A DNA stretch of 64,000 nucleotides from Fuerstiella marisgermanici (GCF_001983935.1 NZ_CP017641.1:558001-622000); one strand, 5' to 3'. Shown: positions 32,981-42,885, counted from the stretch's first letter. Notes: generated from the sequence alone by a model not told the origin. A program made the numbers and translations.

Positions 32981-35776
32981 TTAACCGCTCTCCCAGTCTC
33001 GTCGCAGGTCCCATAACTCCTGCATCATCGCCGCTTTTAGTTCTTCGATTTTCTCTTCTGATTCCAGTTTGCAGCCGTTTTGATCAGCCACGTAGAACAC
33101 GTCGACCACCTGGTCAACATTCGTGGCGATGCGTGCCAGTTCGACTGACAGGCCGTGTTGGTGAAGTGTCAGTGCCAGCGTATACAGAAGGCCGGGGCTG
33201 TCCTGAGCGAACACATCGATGACCGTGTAGTGTTCTGAACAGTCGTTGTCGACGGACACACGCGGGTCGACAGGAGCCAGCGCGTGCACTTTGCGAGTCA
33301 GGCGAAACAGGCCACTGCGCCGGAACACGTGGTCCACCGTCGTGCGTCCGGTCAGTACATCCGACAACGTGTCGCACACTTCTTTGATGCGATGTTCTGC
33401 TACCTTGCCGATAAAGTCGTTATCGCTAACCAGAAACGACGCGATTAAAGTTGAGCCCGCAGTGGTGCAGGTTTGCACAGAATGGATGTCCATCCTCAGG
33501 CCCGAAAGCACGCCTGCCACGCGATGAAAGCTGTTGGCTTCGTGATCTCCACCCGCGAAAATGCGAAAGGTCACGGTGTCCATTTCCGGATCGTACGCAC
33601 CTTCGATCTTCACTTCGTCCCGGCCCAGCTGCTGAATGACGTCCAAGTCGCGAGCAATGCGATCGGGGGATTCCGTCATCAGGTAAAACGGTGGCAGAGC
33701 GTCCAGCTGACGGTCAATCCATTCGGGAAACGCTTCTTTTTCTTCGACGATGATGTCTGTGACAACGCTGTCGGTATCCGGAGCACGGACAGGCACGATC
33801 GAAGACCGAACGTGTTCGCGGACCAGCTGCAGGCGTTCGCGTTCCAGGTGATTGATGGGGCGACCGCTTAAGATCAGCATCGTGCGGTTGTACAGATCAG
33901 CCAGCAATTCGCCCTTCCAGTCCGTCCAGACATCGGGGCCCACGGCCTTGATGTCGGCAGCACTCAACACGTACAGCATTCGCAGCAGTTCCGGGGCGCC
34001 GACCAGTCGAGCGAAATCGACTAGCAGAGCCTGGTCGGTGACGTCGCGGCGAAACGCGAGATCCGGCATGGTCAGATGATAGCGGACGAGAAACATCATC
34101 ATCCGCTTTTTGTTTTCCGGTGTCTGCAATCGCAGGGCGACGTCTTCTGCAATCTGTTCACCGATGAGGCTGTGATCTCCGTCACGGCCTTTGCCGATAT
34201 CGTGCAGGATCAACGCCGTGTGCAATGTCGCTTTGTGCCGCACGCTGTTGTAGGCCGTCCCCAAAGCGGAATCGTCGTCGACAAATTTGACGACCTCATC
34301 AATGGTCTTTAGCGTATGTTCGTCAACCGTGAAGCTGTGGTAGTGGTTGAACTGCATCAGACAACGGATCTCACCGATGGCCGGGATCAACCAGTCCAGC
34401 ACATTGGTTTCGAACATGGCTCGCAACGTGAGCGGCAGGCCACTGGCAGATCTAAGAATCGTTCGAAACTGACTGCAGGATTTTCTCGACGGTTCAGCCG
34501 GTAGACGACTGGCCAGTTTGCCGATGATTCGTCGCAGGTCAGCCGACAGAACCACTTGCTGTTCCGCGGCCGCTTCGAAGACATCCATCACAGTGTCCGG
34601 CGTCTTTTTCATCTGTGCGGCGAATTCATCAGAAGCACTTAACACGCCGTCAAGAATCGTCAGCCCGTCCGGAACTCGCGCCGACACGATTACGTTTTTC
34701 AGCCGCCCAAACAGAGTCGGACGCTGCTCGGTCTCGGTCACTCGGCGAGCGATCTCAGCAACTTGTGACGTCCGCAGGAAATATTCCTGCATGAAAATTT
34801 CGACCGCTTTGCGTTTGTCGGAATTCGTTTCACCGCGACTGCGGACGATCTCCAGTTGGAGGTCACGAGTCAGGACATCCTGTTTCAATCCGGCGCGACA
34901 ATGCAGATCCAGCCGCAGCGACGTCAGAAACTCGTCGGCCTGACTTAGGGCCGCCAGTTCCTGAGTTCGGATGGCAGAATGTTCCAGCAGTGTCGATGGA
35001 TCGGAATCACCGAATTGAGCGAACGCGACCCAGCGAAGCAAATGCAGATCACGTAGCCCACCGGGTGAGCGTTTGATGTCCGGTTCAAGCTGATTGACGG
35101 AATTGCCGCGAGCCAGCCAGTCTTCTCGTCGAGCAGCCACGCAGGCGTCGACAAAACGATCGACCGGGTCGCGAAAGACCTTTTTCTGAACCAGCTCATA
35201 CACAGAATCGAACAGGGTCCGGTCGCCCATCAGGTAACGCATATCGACCAGCGAAGTTGCGAACGGCACATCCTGTTTCGCGAACTGAACGACATCATTG
35301 GGAGTTCTGATGCTGTGACCGAGCTGAAAGCCGGTGTCCCAGCAGTCTCGCACAAACGCTGACAGAATCGGTTCGAATGACGAGGCCATGCGAGCCGACG
35401 CAACCAGCAGCAGATCGATGTCCGAATACGGAGCCGGTCGTCGCCGACCGTTGCCGCCCACGCAGATAACGGAAAACTGCGCGCCTTCTACGATACCCGA
35501 AGACGTCAGATGAACGCCCATCATCAAACGCAGCAGTTCGTCCAACTGGTCCGAGTACCAATTGCAGATATCAATTCCAGCCTCGCCGGCAGCGTGTCGA
35601 GCGGCGACTTCGGTTCGCAGCTTCTTTAAAAATTCACGTCGTGCCTGAATGTTGGAACAGTCAAGTTCTACGGTCGATGTGTCGCTCACAGGGTACTCAG
35701 ACGTTAGAAAATGCGATCTGCAAAAGTCAGACGAAGCCGGAAGCTTCGCGGATTGCCAGTTTATCGGCGTCCTCAT
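32981..35776 (-). CDS. glnD: Bifunctional PII uridylyltransferase/uridylyl-removing enzyme
   Basis: About 931 residues from the ATG at 35774-35776; a GTG at 35785 and another at 35689 are alternatives. GlnD senses glutamine and adds or removes UMP on PII proteins. Domains in order: nucleotidyltransferase with GGNGRRRPAPYSDIDLLLV near 110-130; a helical linker; an HD domain with HTLKTIDEVV and LILHDIGKGRDGDHS near 490-540; and two C-terminal ACT domains (LSGLRMDIHSVQT; VIDVFAQDSPGLLYTLALTL). The motif is GGNGR where many GlnD proteins have GGYGR. No PII gene or glutamine synthetase is in the window. Confidence 0.92.
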   Translation of the reverse strand: MRTPINWQSAKLPASSDFCRSHFLTSEYPVSDTSTVELDCSNIQARREFLKKLRTEVAARHAAGEAGIDICNWYSDQLDELLRLMMGVHLTSSGIVEGAQFSVICVGGNGRRRPAPYSDIDLLLVASARMASSFEPILSAFVRDCWDTGFQLGHSIRTPNDVVQFAKQDVPFATSLVDMRYLMGDRTLFDSVYELVQKKVFRDPVDRFVDACVAARREDWLARGNSVNQLEPDIKRSPGGLRDLHLLRWVAFAQFGDSDPSTLLEHSAIRTQELAALSQADEFLTSLRLDLHCRAGLKQDVLTRDLQLEIVRSRGETNSDKRKAVEIFMQEYFLRTSQVAEIARRVTETEQRPTLFGRLKNVIVSARVPDGLTILDGVLSASDEFAAQMKKTPDTVMDVFEAAAEQQVVLSADLRRIIGKLASRLPAEPSRKSCSQFRTILRSASGLPLTLRAMFETNVLDWLIPAIGEIRCLMQFNHYHSFTVDEHTLKTIDEVVKFVDDDSALGTAYNSVRHKATLHTALILHDIGKGRDGDHSLIGEQIAEDVALRLQTPENKKRMMMFLVRYHLTMPDLAFRRDVTDQALLVDFARLVGAPELLRMLYVLSAADIKAVGPDVWTDWKGELLADLYNRTMLILSGRPINHLERERLQLVREHVRSSIVPVRAPDTDSVVTDIIVEEKEAFPEWIDRQLDALPPFYLMTESPDRIARDLDVIQQLGRDEVKIEGAYDPEMDTVTFRIFAGGDHEANSFHRVAGVLSGLRMDIHSVQTCTTAGSTLIASFLVSDNDFIGKVAEHRIKEVCDTLSDVLTGRTTVDHVFRRSGLFRLTRKVHALAPVDPRVSVDNDCSEHYTVIDVFAQDSPGLLYTLALTLHQHGLSVELARIATNVDQVVDVFYVADQNGCKLESEEKIEELKAAMMQELWDLRRDWESG

Positions 35777-35901
35777 TGGAAACACAGGGCGGATGGTGAG
35801 AACCTATTCGAAAACCTGTGGCTACGCAGTTTTCGAATCGGTTATAGACCCCCTACTCAATACATCGCATACTTCGCAGGCATTTTGCCAGAAAATTGAG
35901 C

Positions 35902-36900
35902 ATGAATCTGATTGCCCTCGCGATCATTGGCGGAATTCTTGGACGGCTTGCGGCTGGCTGGGCAGCCGTGCTTTTGTGGGACATGAATTCCGGCGGGCTT
36001 TTAGAATGCAGCGCCTGCCATGCAAAGGTTTCTCGGTTTCAACGCTGGGTGCGTTTGCGGCCATATCGCTGCAAGTGCGGGAAAGCGAGTACGATCTTCT
36101 GGCCACTGGGCTCAACCTTCGCATTGGCGCCTACGTTCGCTTTGTTTGGATGGCTGCTGTTGGATGTGAATTGCCAGGCAGTTCATGAAGTACGCCCGGA
36201 TTCGCCTTTGTGGGCCAGTCGGCTGCCATTTCATCTGACGCTTATTTTCCTGCTTTGGGTGGCCACGCTCACCGACCTGCTGGATTATGTTGTCCCCGAC
36301 GAAGTCGTGTATGTCGGCATTTTCATTGGCGTCGTCAGCGCGTTTGCTACGGGTGAATTGCAGATGATTCACATTTGGGTGAACTGGGATGAGGCATTGG
36401 TGACGACCAGCGGACCATATTTGCCAGACTGGATGAAAAACCATCAGCACTTACACGGTCTTGCATGGAGTCTGGCCGGGCTGGCGTGCGGTGCGTCGCT
36501 GACGTGGCTGGTACGAACGCTGTCGCACTGGCTTCTTGGTCAACCGGCTCTGGGGTTTGGCGACGTCACGTTGATGGCGTTGATCGGTTCGTTTATCGGC
36601 TGGCAACCGACGCTGTGCGTGCTGGCAATTGCGCCGCTGGTGGGAGTCGTCATCGGAATCACAGTCCGCTTAACCACGGGGCGCAGCTTTATCGCTTATG
36701 GCCCGTACCTGGCTGCGTCAGCTTTGATCGTGATTTGCAGCTGGCGTTGGCTGTGGGCCGACTATTGGATGCTGCGAGACATCTTCAGTCACTGGCCAAC
36801 GATCGTGGGCATGATTGTCGGGTCGCTTGCCGCATTAACAATCATGCTGCTTGGCCTGCAGGTTTTTCGCAGGCTGCCGGCCGACAGGATGCGGAAGTAG
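35902..36900 (+). CDS. Prepilin peptidase (A24) with intact GFGD motif and atypical N-terminal region
   Basis: 332 residues from the ATG at 35902; a TTG 6 bases upstream is also in frame. A membrane protein with about eight helices. The two catalytic Asp regions are recognisable: TLTDLLDYVVPDEV near 135 and LGFGDVTLMALIGSFIGWQ near 220. The N-terminal part is unusual: instead of [12 protein letters not shown] with two CxxC pairs, it reads GRLAAGWAAVLLWDMNSGG followed by ECSACHAK...RCKCGK. It probably processes type IV pilin-like or pseudopilin precursors at the inner membrane. Its complement, with a normal N-terminus but no GxGD, is at 6787. Confidence 0.78.
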   Translation: MNLIALAIIGGILGRLAAGWAAVLLWDMNSGGLLECSACHAKVSRFQRWVRLRPYRCKCGKASTIFWPLGSTFALAPTFALFGWLLLDVNCQAVHEVRPDSPLWASRLPFHLTLIFLLWVATLTDLLDYVVPDEVVYVGIFIGVVSAFATGELQMIHIWVNWDEALVTTSGPYLPDWMKNHQHLHGLAWSLAGLACGASLTWLVRTLSHWLLGQPALGFGDVTLMALIGSFIGWQPTLCVLAIAPLVGVVIGITVRLTTGRSFIAYGPYLAASALIVICSWRWLWADYWMLRDIFSHWPTIVGMIVGSLAALTIMLLGLQVFRRLPADRMRK

Positions 36901-36924
36901 CAGTGCGGTGTTGTTAGGGGGGGC

Positions 36925-37425
36925 TTAGATCATGTCCAGCTTGCGATGCCTTCGCGACGGAGGCTTGGCGCATTCAGAACAGATGCCGTGAGCTTCCAGG
37001 CGGTGTCCCGTCATGCGAAAGCCCATTTCCAGGGATACTTTATCCAGAATCGCCGAAATGTCCTCATTGCGAAACTCGATCAGTTTATCGCACTTCTGGC
37101 AGATGAAGTGATCGTGTTGAGGGTAGCCGTAGTCATGCTCGTAGACTTCCCGATCATTCGCGCGAGCGACCTTGCGAATGAGGCCGGCTTCTTCGAGCTG
37201 CGTGACCGTTCTGTAAACGGTGGCCCGACTCACTCGGTTACCGTCCTGCGGTTTGTCCAGGCGTGACGCGATGTCTTCGCAGTCGAAATGATCATGGTCT
37301 GAAAAAATTTCGCGCACGATTGTGTCGCGTTCATGAGTCAGACGCATGCCGCGTGTGACCAGAAATTCTCTGAACTTTTCGACGGGAGTTACCGCAACTT
37401 GTTTGGGAACGAGCTTGCCCACCAT
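36925..37425 (-). CDS. Fur-family metal-dependent repressor
   Basis: 166 residues from the ATG at 37423-37425; a GTG three codons upstream is possible. The DNA-binding part shows RGMRLTHERDTIVREIF and RVSRATVYRTVTQLEEAGLIRK, the Fur winged helix. The dimer and metal part has YPQHDHFICQKCDKLIEF and a second CSEC pair, the structural zinc site. It could sense iron, zinc or peroxide (Fur, Zur or PerR); the visible residues do not decide. It is slightly longer than the usual 140-150 residues because of a basic tail. Confidence 0.88.
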   Translation of the reverse strand: MVGKLVPKQVAVTPVEKFREFLVTRGMRLTHERDTIVREIFSDHDHFDCEDIASRLDKPQDGNRVSRATVYRTVTQLEEAGLIRKVARANDREVYEHDYGYPQHDHFICQKCDKLIEFRNEDISAILDKVSLEMGFRMTGHRLEAHGICSECAKPPSRRHRKLDMI

Positions 37426-37589
37426 GTACCTCACAACAAGGGCAAGGCCCTTGACCCAAAGTTGAGCTGACGCACGAAGACACTTCCGTGGGTTGCTCTG
37501 AAAACTCGACTCAATATGAACTGCGTCTACGACATCAGCGCGCGTACGTGCTGACAGTTAGTGACTGTTTGCTGACGTATGATAGCCGA

Positions 37590-37862
37590 CTAGGCCGTGT
37601 CATTCTCGTCTTTGATCGCTTCACGCATTCGATTCATTGCTTTTTCCAGCAAATCATCTGAATCGTAGACACCAGCATCGATTGCAGCACGAATTGTCTT
37701 CAATTTTTCCTGCCGCAGCGCCTGAACTTCTTCTTCAGAGAGCCCGTCTGCTTCGAGGTTTTTTCCGGCCGCATCGTCCTCAGACGGATCGTCGGTTTCA
37801 CGCTCTGGCATGGTGTGAAGCATCGATTCTGCGAGTTTCGATCGATCGGACGAAGTTCTCAT
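37590..37862 (-). CDS. FlgM-like anti-sigma factor domain protein
   Basis: 90 residues, acidic. The C-terminal part EKLKTIRAAIDAGVYDSDDLLEKAMNRMREAI resembles the sigma-28-binding helices of FlgM (typically KVxxIKxAIxxGxYxVDxxxIAxKLL). The N-terminal half is disordered-looking and Glu/Asp-rich, also like FlgM. If correct, it restrains the flagellar sigma factor. No flagellar genes are nearby, so this is a tentative call. Confidence 0.45.
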   Translation of the reverse strand: MRTSSDRSKLAESMLHTMPERETDDPSEDDAAGKNLEADGLSEEEVQALRQEKLKTIRAAIDAGVYDSDDLLEKAMNRMREAIKDENDTA

Positions 37863-38012
37863 GATGGAGGCTCAATTCGCGAAGGGCCGGTGGGCTTCGG
37901 AATGCAGCGGTGCCCGCAATCGTAGGACAGCTATGCGGGGTCGTCTACTTAAAAGCCGCCAATTCGCACCCTGTCGCCAGTCAATCGCCTGCCGGGCGAC
38001 GCAACTAATTGC

Positions 38013-38840
38013 CTAATCAGACTTTGCTTCCGCCTCGACATCTGCCAAATTCGTCGGCTGGTGCGCGAAAATGGCCAGAATCCCCGCCGGAACCTCGAAT
38101 CGCTCCGGCTTCTTCTCGACTTTGCGATTCAATTTGCTGGCCAGTTTGTCGCCTTTTTTCCGGACCGCTCGACGAAGAATGCCTTCCCAGATGTTGCCAT
38201 ATTCCCGAACGGCACTCCCTTTGGCATTACTGATGCGCCGCAGACTGAAATCCTCCAACCGCACTCGAGTTCGCTCAACGTGCGGCAGAACTCGTAGCTT
38301 GTTTTTGCCGTCATCAGTTTTCGTCAACTGGGTGCGAAACTGAACGTCTACGACGACAGACACGTCCGCCCACGTTTCGGCGCTGACGCTGTACAACTTC
38401 GCACCCAGACTCCAGCCCTGTTGCCGTCCCGTGGCGTTTAACCGCATTGACGAACGAATGCGATATCGCGGAACGCTTTGTTCTTCTCGAGGCAGCAGCG
38501 ATACGGAAAGTTGGAAGTGCTTCTCGGGATCGATCAGCTTTGCATCTACGCGTTGCCATGTCCCATGATTGACATTCTTCCAGCGACGCGATGTGTGAAT
38601 CTTCAAGCCATCACGTTCGATGTTTAGGCCTGATTGAATCCGCTTCTCTTTGCCCCAGTCGTCATCATCGGTGTAGGTGTCCGGCAGCATGACCAACGCC
38701 ATGCCTCGCAGGAATTCGGTCGCCTGAGCCGAAAGCGGCGTTTCCGTTTTTGGGCCGACGGTGATTTCGTCGGCGATCAGCGTTTTGCTGTGAAGCAGTG
38801 CGAAGGTAATCAGCGGGAGAATCAGCATGCGGTTTGTCAT
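38013..38840 (-). CDS. Secreted protein of unknown function
   Basis: About 275 residues from the ATG at 38838-38840, with a signal peptide (MTNRMLILPLITFALLHSKTLIADE). The mature part is rich in beta-strand patterns and charged residues (LNIERDGLKIHTSRRWKNVNHG; YRIRSSMRLNATGRQQGW) and ends in a basic then acidic helix. No catalytic motif or family recognised. Probably periplasmic. Confidence 0.6.
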   Translation of the reverse strand: MTNRMLILPLITFALLHSKTLIADEITVGPKTETPLSAQATEFLRGMALVMLPDTYTDDDDWGKEKRIQSGLNIERDGLKIHTSRRWKNVNHGTWQRVDAKLIDPEKHFQLSVSLLPREEQSVPRYRIRSSMRLNATGRQQGWSLGAKLYSVSAETWADVSVVVDVQFRTQLTKTDDGKNKLRVLPHVERTRVRLEDFSLRRISNAKGSAVREYGNIWEGILRRAVRKKGDKLASKLNRKVEKKPERFEVPAGILAIFAHQPTNLADVEAEAKSD

Positions 38841-38879
38841 CACTCATCCTCCGTTATGGCTGTACGAGGTCCCGCCAAC

Positions 38880-39953
38880 CTATTGCGAATACGGTCCGCT
38901 GCCAACCAACTGCTGTTCTGAAAAACCTGCCGCGATGCAATCTCTGATCGCGGCGACGGCTGCAACAACGTCATCCTGAGACACATCCAAATGAGTTGCC
39001 GCACGCATTTTCTGGCCACCCATCGGGCCAATTTGCACGCCTCGCTGCTTTAACGCGGCCGCCAATTGCACGGCTGTTCCCAATTCTGCGTCTACTTCGA
39101 AGAACACCAAATTCGATTCTGTAAGATCGGCGTCTGCATGAATGCCATCGACTTCGGCCAGCAGTGTCGCCATCTGTTTGGCATTATCGTGATCTTCGGC
39201 AAGACGGTCCACATGACTTTCTAAAGCGTAAATTGCTGCTGCCGCGACGATTCCGGCCTGTCGCAGAGCGCCACCGAACATTTTTCGAGCCCGGCGGGCC
39301 AGGCGGATCTGGTCCGCTGACCCAGCCAGAATGGAACCCATCGGGCAGCCGAGTCCCTTGCTGAAGCAGATTGAAATGGTGTCGAAGCAGGCGGCCATGT
39401 CGGCCGGTGAATAGTTACCTGCGACACATGCATTGAAGAACCTCGCGCCATCCAGATGCATCTTTAGGTTTTGCGACTGAGCCCAGTCTGATACCTGTTG
39501 CATCTGCTGAAGGGGGTACACGAAACCGCCCGCAATGTTGGTCGTGTTTTCAAGGCAGACCAGCCGTGTGCGGCAATAATGCTGATCATCGTGTCGAGGT
39601 TTGTCAGCCAGATCGTCGACACTCAGCATGCCTTTCGGCGCATCGATTTGCCGAACCGTGACGCCGCTAAGTGCCGCCGGCGCACCGGTTTCGAAGATGC
39701 CGATGTGGCCTGTCGAATTGATCAGCAGTTCGTCGCCGGGCACGCAATGGACTCGGACACCCATTTGATTGCTTTGAGTGCCCGAGCACGCGAAGACTGC
39801 GGCTTCTTTGCCCAGCAGGTCTGCGACCATGGCTTCCAGCCGATTGACAGTTGGGTCGTCCCCTGTCATGTCGTCACCCACTTCCGCGTCAAACATGGCT
39901 CGCTTCATTTCGAGCGTCGGTTTGGTGACTGTATCGCTGCGTAAATCGATCAT
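38880..39953 (-). CDS. ltaE: Low-specificity L-threonine aldolase
   Basis: 357 residues from the ATG at 39951-39953, where the protein starts MIDLRSDTVTKPTLEMKRAM, the family's standard opening. A PLP enzyme that splits threonine or allo-threonine to glycine and acetaldehyde. DDPTVNRLE, ACSGTQSNQMG, LENTTNIAGG, HLDGARFFNA and the PLP-lysine region CFSKGLGCPMGS near 195 are all present. Divergent from hisD, with a 206-base shared upstream region. Confidence 0.92.
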   Translation of the reverse strand: MIDLRSDTVTKPTLEMKRAMFDAEVGDDMTGDDPTVNRLEAMVADLLGKEAAVFACSGTQSNQMGVRVHCVPGDELLINSTGHIGIFETGAPAALSGVTVRQIDAPKGMLSVDDLADKPRHDDQHYCRTRLVCLENTTNIAGGFVYPLQQMQQVSDWAQSQNLKMHLDGARFFNACVAGNYSPADMAACFDTISICFSKGLGCPMGSILAGSADQIRLARRARKMFGGALRQAGIVAAAAIYALESHVDRLAEDHDNAKQMATLLAEVDGIHADADLTESNLVFFEVDAELGTAVQLAAALKQRGVQIGPMGGQKMRAATHLDVSQDDVVAAVAAIRDCIAAGFSEQQLVGSGPYSQ

Positions 39954-40159
39954 GGTGAGGTTCCGGTGAGCTGCCAGGGGCCGCAATTGTATTGGGTTCG
40001 TTCGCAGGAAAAATACTCAGCGATGGGACAATGCGACAGTCCGTGACGGGAAACAGATCAATTCCCACGAAAATCGAAGGTTCGAGACTGCAATTTTGCG
40101 GCCACGGCGGTTCAATCTGAAATCGCCAGCCCAACAGGAAACCGGGTACTTTCGACAAG

Positions 40160-41545
40160 ATGACCGAAACCACCACACTCAACATCCCCTTCATCGACTG
40201 CCGCCAGGGCAGCGCGACCGAGTTGTTTCAGCAACTGCGAGACAAGCTTAGCCCGCGCGGGGACGTGGTGTCTGAAGCCGGTCGCCAACGCACGATCGAA
40301 CTCTTCGGCGAAGCACTCAGCCCGCGCGAAGTGGTGCAACGCATTTGTGAAGACGTGCGTGAAAAGGGACTCGACGCCGTCCTGGACTACACGGCTCGAC
40401 TGGACGGCAAGCAATTAACGCCAGGCACAATTCGCGTCCGACCGGAAGAATTCGAAGCCGCCACCAAAGCCGTATCCCCCGAATTTCTGCAGACGGTCCG
40501 TCGCATCCGTGACAACGTCACCGAGTTTCAGGCAGCCGTTCTGCCCGTCGACGCAAAGGTGACTCGCAGCCTGAACGGCGGCACGGTCGAATTGCGGCAA
40601 CGACATCTGCCGATGAAGCGAGTGGGCATCTGCGTGCCAGGCGGCGCGGCGGCGTATCCTTCCACCGTGCTAATGACCGCAGTGCCTGCGAAAACTGCGG
40701 GCGTGCCGGAGATCGCAATCGTTGTTCCGCCGACGGATTTTGGCGGATACAACGACGACATGCTGGCCACGTGCCACGAAATTGGGATCACAGAAGTCTA
40801 TCGCGTTGGCGGGGCCCAGGCCGTTGCGGCAATGGCTTACGGTGTGGACGGGATTGATCGCGTCGACAAGATTGTTGGTCCGGGAAATCTGTTCGTGGCG
40901 CTGGCTAAGCAACGTGTGTTCGGCGACGTCGACATCGACAGCATCGCCGGTCCAAGTGAGGTCATCGTGCTGGCTGATGAGACGGCTCGACCAGACTTCA
41001 TTGCGGCGGACTTAATTTCGCAAGCCGAACACAGTCCGGGTTCCGGAGTGCTGATCACCTGGCATCAACCACTGATCGAACAGGTGCGAGCGGCATTGCA
41101 AACGCAGCTTGCGAAACTTCAGCGTGGCGACCTCGCGGGGCGGTGCCTGGAAGACTACGGCGCGCTGATCCTGGCTCGCAACGCTGACGAGGCGGCCGAA
41201 TTGACGGACCGGTTGGCTCCTGAGCATCTGCACATTTCAATGGACGATGCGGAATCGATGCTGTCGAAAATTCAGAATGCCGGCGCCATTTTTATGGGCC
41301 ATTTCACACCGGTCGCTCTTGGCGATTACATTGCCGGACCATCGCACGTACTGCCCACCGGTGGCACGGCTCGCTTTGCCAACGGATTGGCATCGACCGA
41401 CTTTATGAAACGCAGTTCTGTAATTTGTTATGATCAGGCAGCTCTTGAAGGCGATGCCAAATCCGTACGACTCATCGCGGAAAAAGAGGGACTGACCGCT
41501 CACAGTGCCAGCGTCGACATTCGCCTGAATTCCACAGAAAACTGA
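40160..41545 (+). CDS. hisD: Histidinol dehydrogenase
   Basis: 461 residues (usual about 430). It oxidises histidinol to histidine in two NAD-dependent steps using a zinc ion. Family motifs: VGICVPGGAAAYPSTVLMTAVPA near 155, GIDRVDKIVGPGNLFVALAK near 232, the zinc-ligand region SQAEHSPGSG near 292, the catalytic Glu-His in RLAPEHLHISMDDAE near 353, and GPSHVLPTGGTARF near 393. The N-terminus has an extra 20-30 residues. It is followed 19 bases on by a TIM-barrel isomerase gene. Other his genes are absent here. Confidence 0.93.
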   Translation: MTETTTLNIPFIDCRQGSATELFQQLRDKLSPRGDVVSEAGRQRTIELFGEALSPREVVQRICEDVREKGLDAVLDYTARLDGKQLTPGTIRVRPEEFEAATKAVSPEFLQTVRRIRDNVTEFQAAVLPVDAKVTRSLNGGTVELRQRHLPMKRVGICVPGGAAAYPSTVLMTAVPAKTAGVPEIAIVVPPTDFGGYNDDMLATCHEIGITEVYRVGGAQAVAAMAYGVDGIDRVDKIVGPGNLFVALAKQRVFGDVDIDSIAGPSEVIVLADETARPDFIAADLISQAEHSPGSGVLITWHQPLIEQVRAALQTQLAKLQRGDLAGRCLEDYGALILARNADEAAELTDRLAPEHLHISMDDAESMLSKIQNAGAIFMGHFTPVALGDYIAGPSHVLPTGGTARFANGLASTDFMKRSSVICYDQAALEGDAKSVRLIAEKEGLTAHSASVDIRLNSTEN

Positions 41546-41564
41546 AAACCGTAAACTGTCTCCC

Positions 41565-42383
41565 ATGATTAAATCTGCTGTCACGATCAGTATTGTTGAA
41601 GAAGCTCGCAAAGGTCCCTTCGTCTTTCACGATGACGTTCCGGCAGCCTGCGAGAAAGCTGCCGAACTTGGCTTCGACGCGGTTGAGCTGTTTGCACCGT
41701 CCGCTGATGCCATTACGGCTCAACCACTGGACGAACTTCTGCAGCAGCACAAGTTGAACCTGGCCGCGGTTGGTACCGGTGCAGGTATGGTCAAGCATGG
41801 TCTGCATCTTTGCGATGCCGACTCCGGTCGCCGCGAACAGGCGCGTGATTTTATTCGAGGCATCATCGACGCTGGAGCTCCCTTCAAGGCACCAGCAATC
41901 ATCGGATCGATGCAGGGGCGTTGGGACGACATGACCGACAAAGAAACGGCACTCGGCTATTTGCGAGACAGCTTGAACGAACTTGGTGCTCACGCCGCCA
42001 GTTTGGGTGTGCCGCTGATTTATGAGCCACTAAACCGCTACGAAACGAATCTGGCGACCACGATGAAAGAAGGCGTGGAGTTGCTGGCTCCACTGACGAC
42101 TGACAACGTCAAACTGCTGGCAGACCTGTTTCACATGAACATCGAAGAAGCCAACATCGCCGATGGCTTACGCGATGGCGGCAAGCACATCGGTCACGTT
42201 CACTTTGTTGATTCCAATCGGCAGGCCGCCGGTCGAGGGCACATGGACTACGCACCGATTGCGAAGGCTTTGGCCGACATCGGCTATGACGGCTATTGCT
42301 GTGCCGAAGCGTTTCCGATTCCGGATTCTGTTGAGACGGCTCGGCAGACGATCGAAACGTTCAAAGCCGTTTTCCGTTCGTAA
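41565..42383 (+). CDS. Sugar-phosphate isomerase/epimerase-like TIM-barrel protein (hydroxypyruvate isomerase type)
   Basis: 272 residues of the xylose-isomerase-like AP endonuclease superfamily. Metal-site residues are visible: Glu in IYEPLNRYETN near 147, Asp-His in LADLFHMNIEE near 182, His in GHVHFVDSN near 207, and Glu in CAEAFPI near 248. These fit epimerases and hydroxypyruvate isomerase. It sits between hisD and an RbsD/FucU gene (50 bases), which supports a sugar-interconversion role. The substrate is unknown. Confidence 0.78.
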   Translation: MIKSAVTISIVEEARKGPFVFHDDVPAACEKAAELGFDAVELFAPSADAITAQPLDELLQQHKLNLAAVGTGAGMVKHGLHLCDADSGRREQARDFIRGIIDAGAPFKAPAIIGSMQGRWDDMTDKETALGYLRDSLNELGAHAASLGVPLIYEPLNRYETNLATTMKEGVELLAPLTTDNVKLLADLFHMNIEEANIADGLRDGGKHIGHVHFVDSNRQAAGRGHMDYAPIAKALADIGYDGYCCAEAFPIPDSVETARQTIETFKAVFRS

Positions 42384-42432
42384 CCGCCACTCCGCAATAC
42401 CGCCAGAGCCCTTTCATCTATAAGTTTCACCC

Positions 42433-42885
42433 ATGCTAAAATCCGAACTTATTCACCCCGAAATTTCGGCCATCATCGCTCAAGCGGGACACAGTTCCAG
42501 GATTTTGATCGCGGATGGCAACTACCCGGCCTCATCAGCGATCGGTTCCGGTGCGAAACTGGTCAGCCTGAATCTCGCGCCTGGCCTTGTGACCGTGTCG
42601 CAGGTATTGAAGGTACTGCTGACGGCGATTCCCATCGAAGCCGTCAATACGATGGGCATGCCGGACGACGATCCGTACAAACTCGACACCGATCCGCCCG
42701 CGTGGGACGCGTATCGAGGAATCCTGGCAGCAGCCAAATCAACGGTAGAACTCAAACCCATTGAACGTTGGGACTTCTACGACGCTGTCGCCTCCCGCGA
42801 TCACGTGCTGACGATACAAACGGGCGACCAGGCGCTCTGGGCAAACCTGTTGCTCACCGTGGGCGTGCGTCAGGCGGGAGAATAG
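42433..42885 (+). CDS. RbsD/FucU-family sugar mutarotase
   Basis: 150 residues. It catalyses interconversion of sugar anomers (ribopyranose or fucose). The start LIHPEISAIIAQAGHSSRILIADGNYP holds the conserved His and the ADGNYP loop, and the end WDFYDAVASRDHVLTIQTGD with the ANLLLTVG segment is typical of FucU. Length is normal. It lies 50 bases after the TIM-barrel isomerase gene and is followed by a terminator. Confidence 0.85.
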   Translation: MLKSELIHPEISAIIAQAGHSSRILIADGNYPASSAIGSGAKLVSLNLAPGLVTVSQVLKVLLTAIPIEAVNTMGMPDDDPYKLDTDPPAWDAYRGILAAAKSTVELKPIERWDFYDAVASRDHVLTIQTGDQALWANLLLTVGVRQAGE

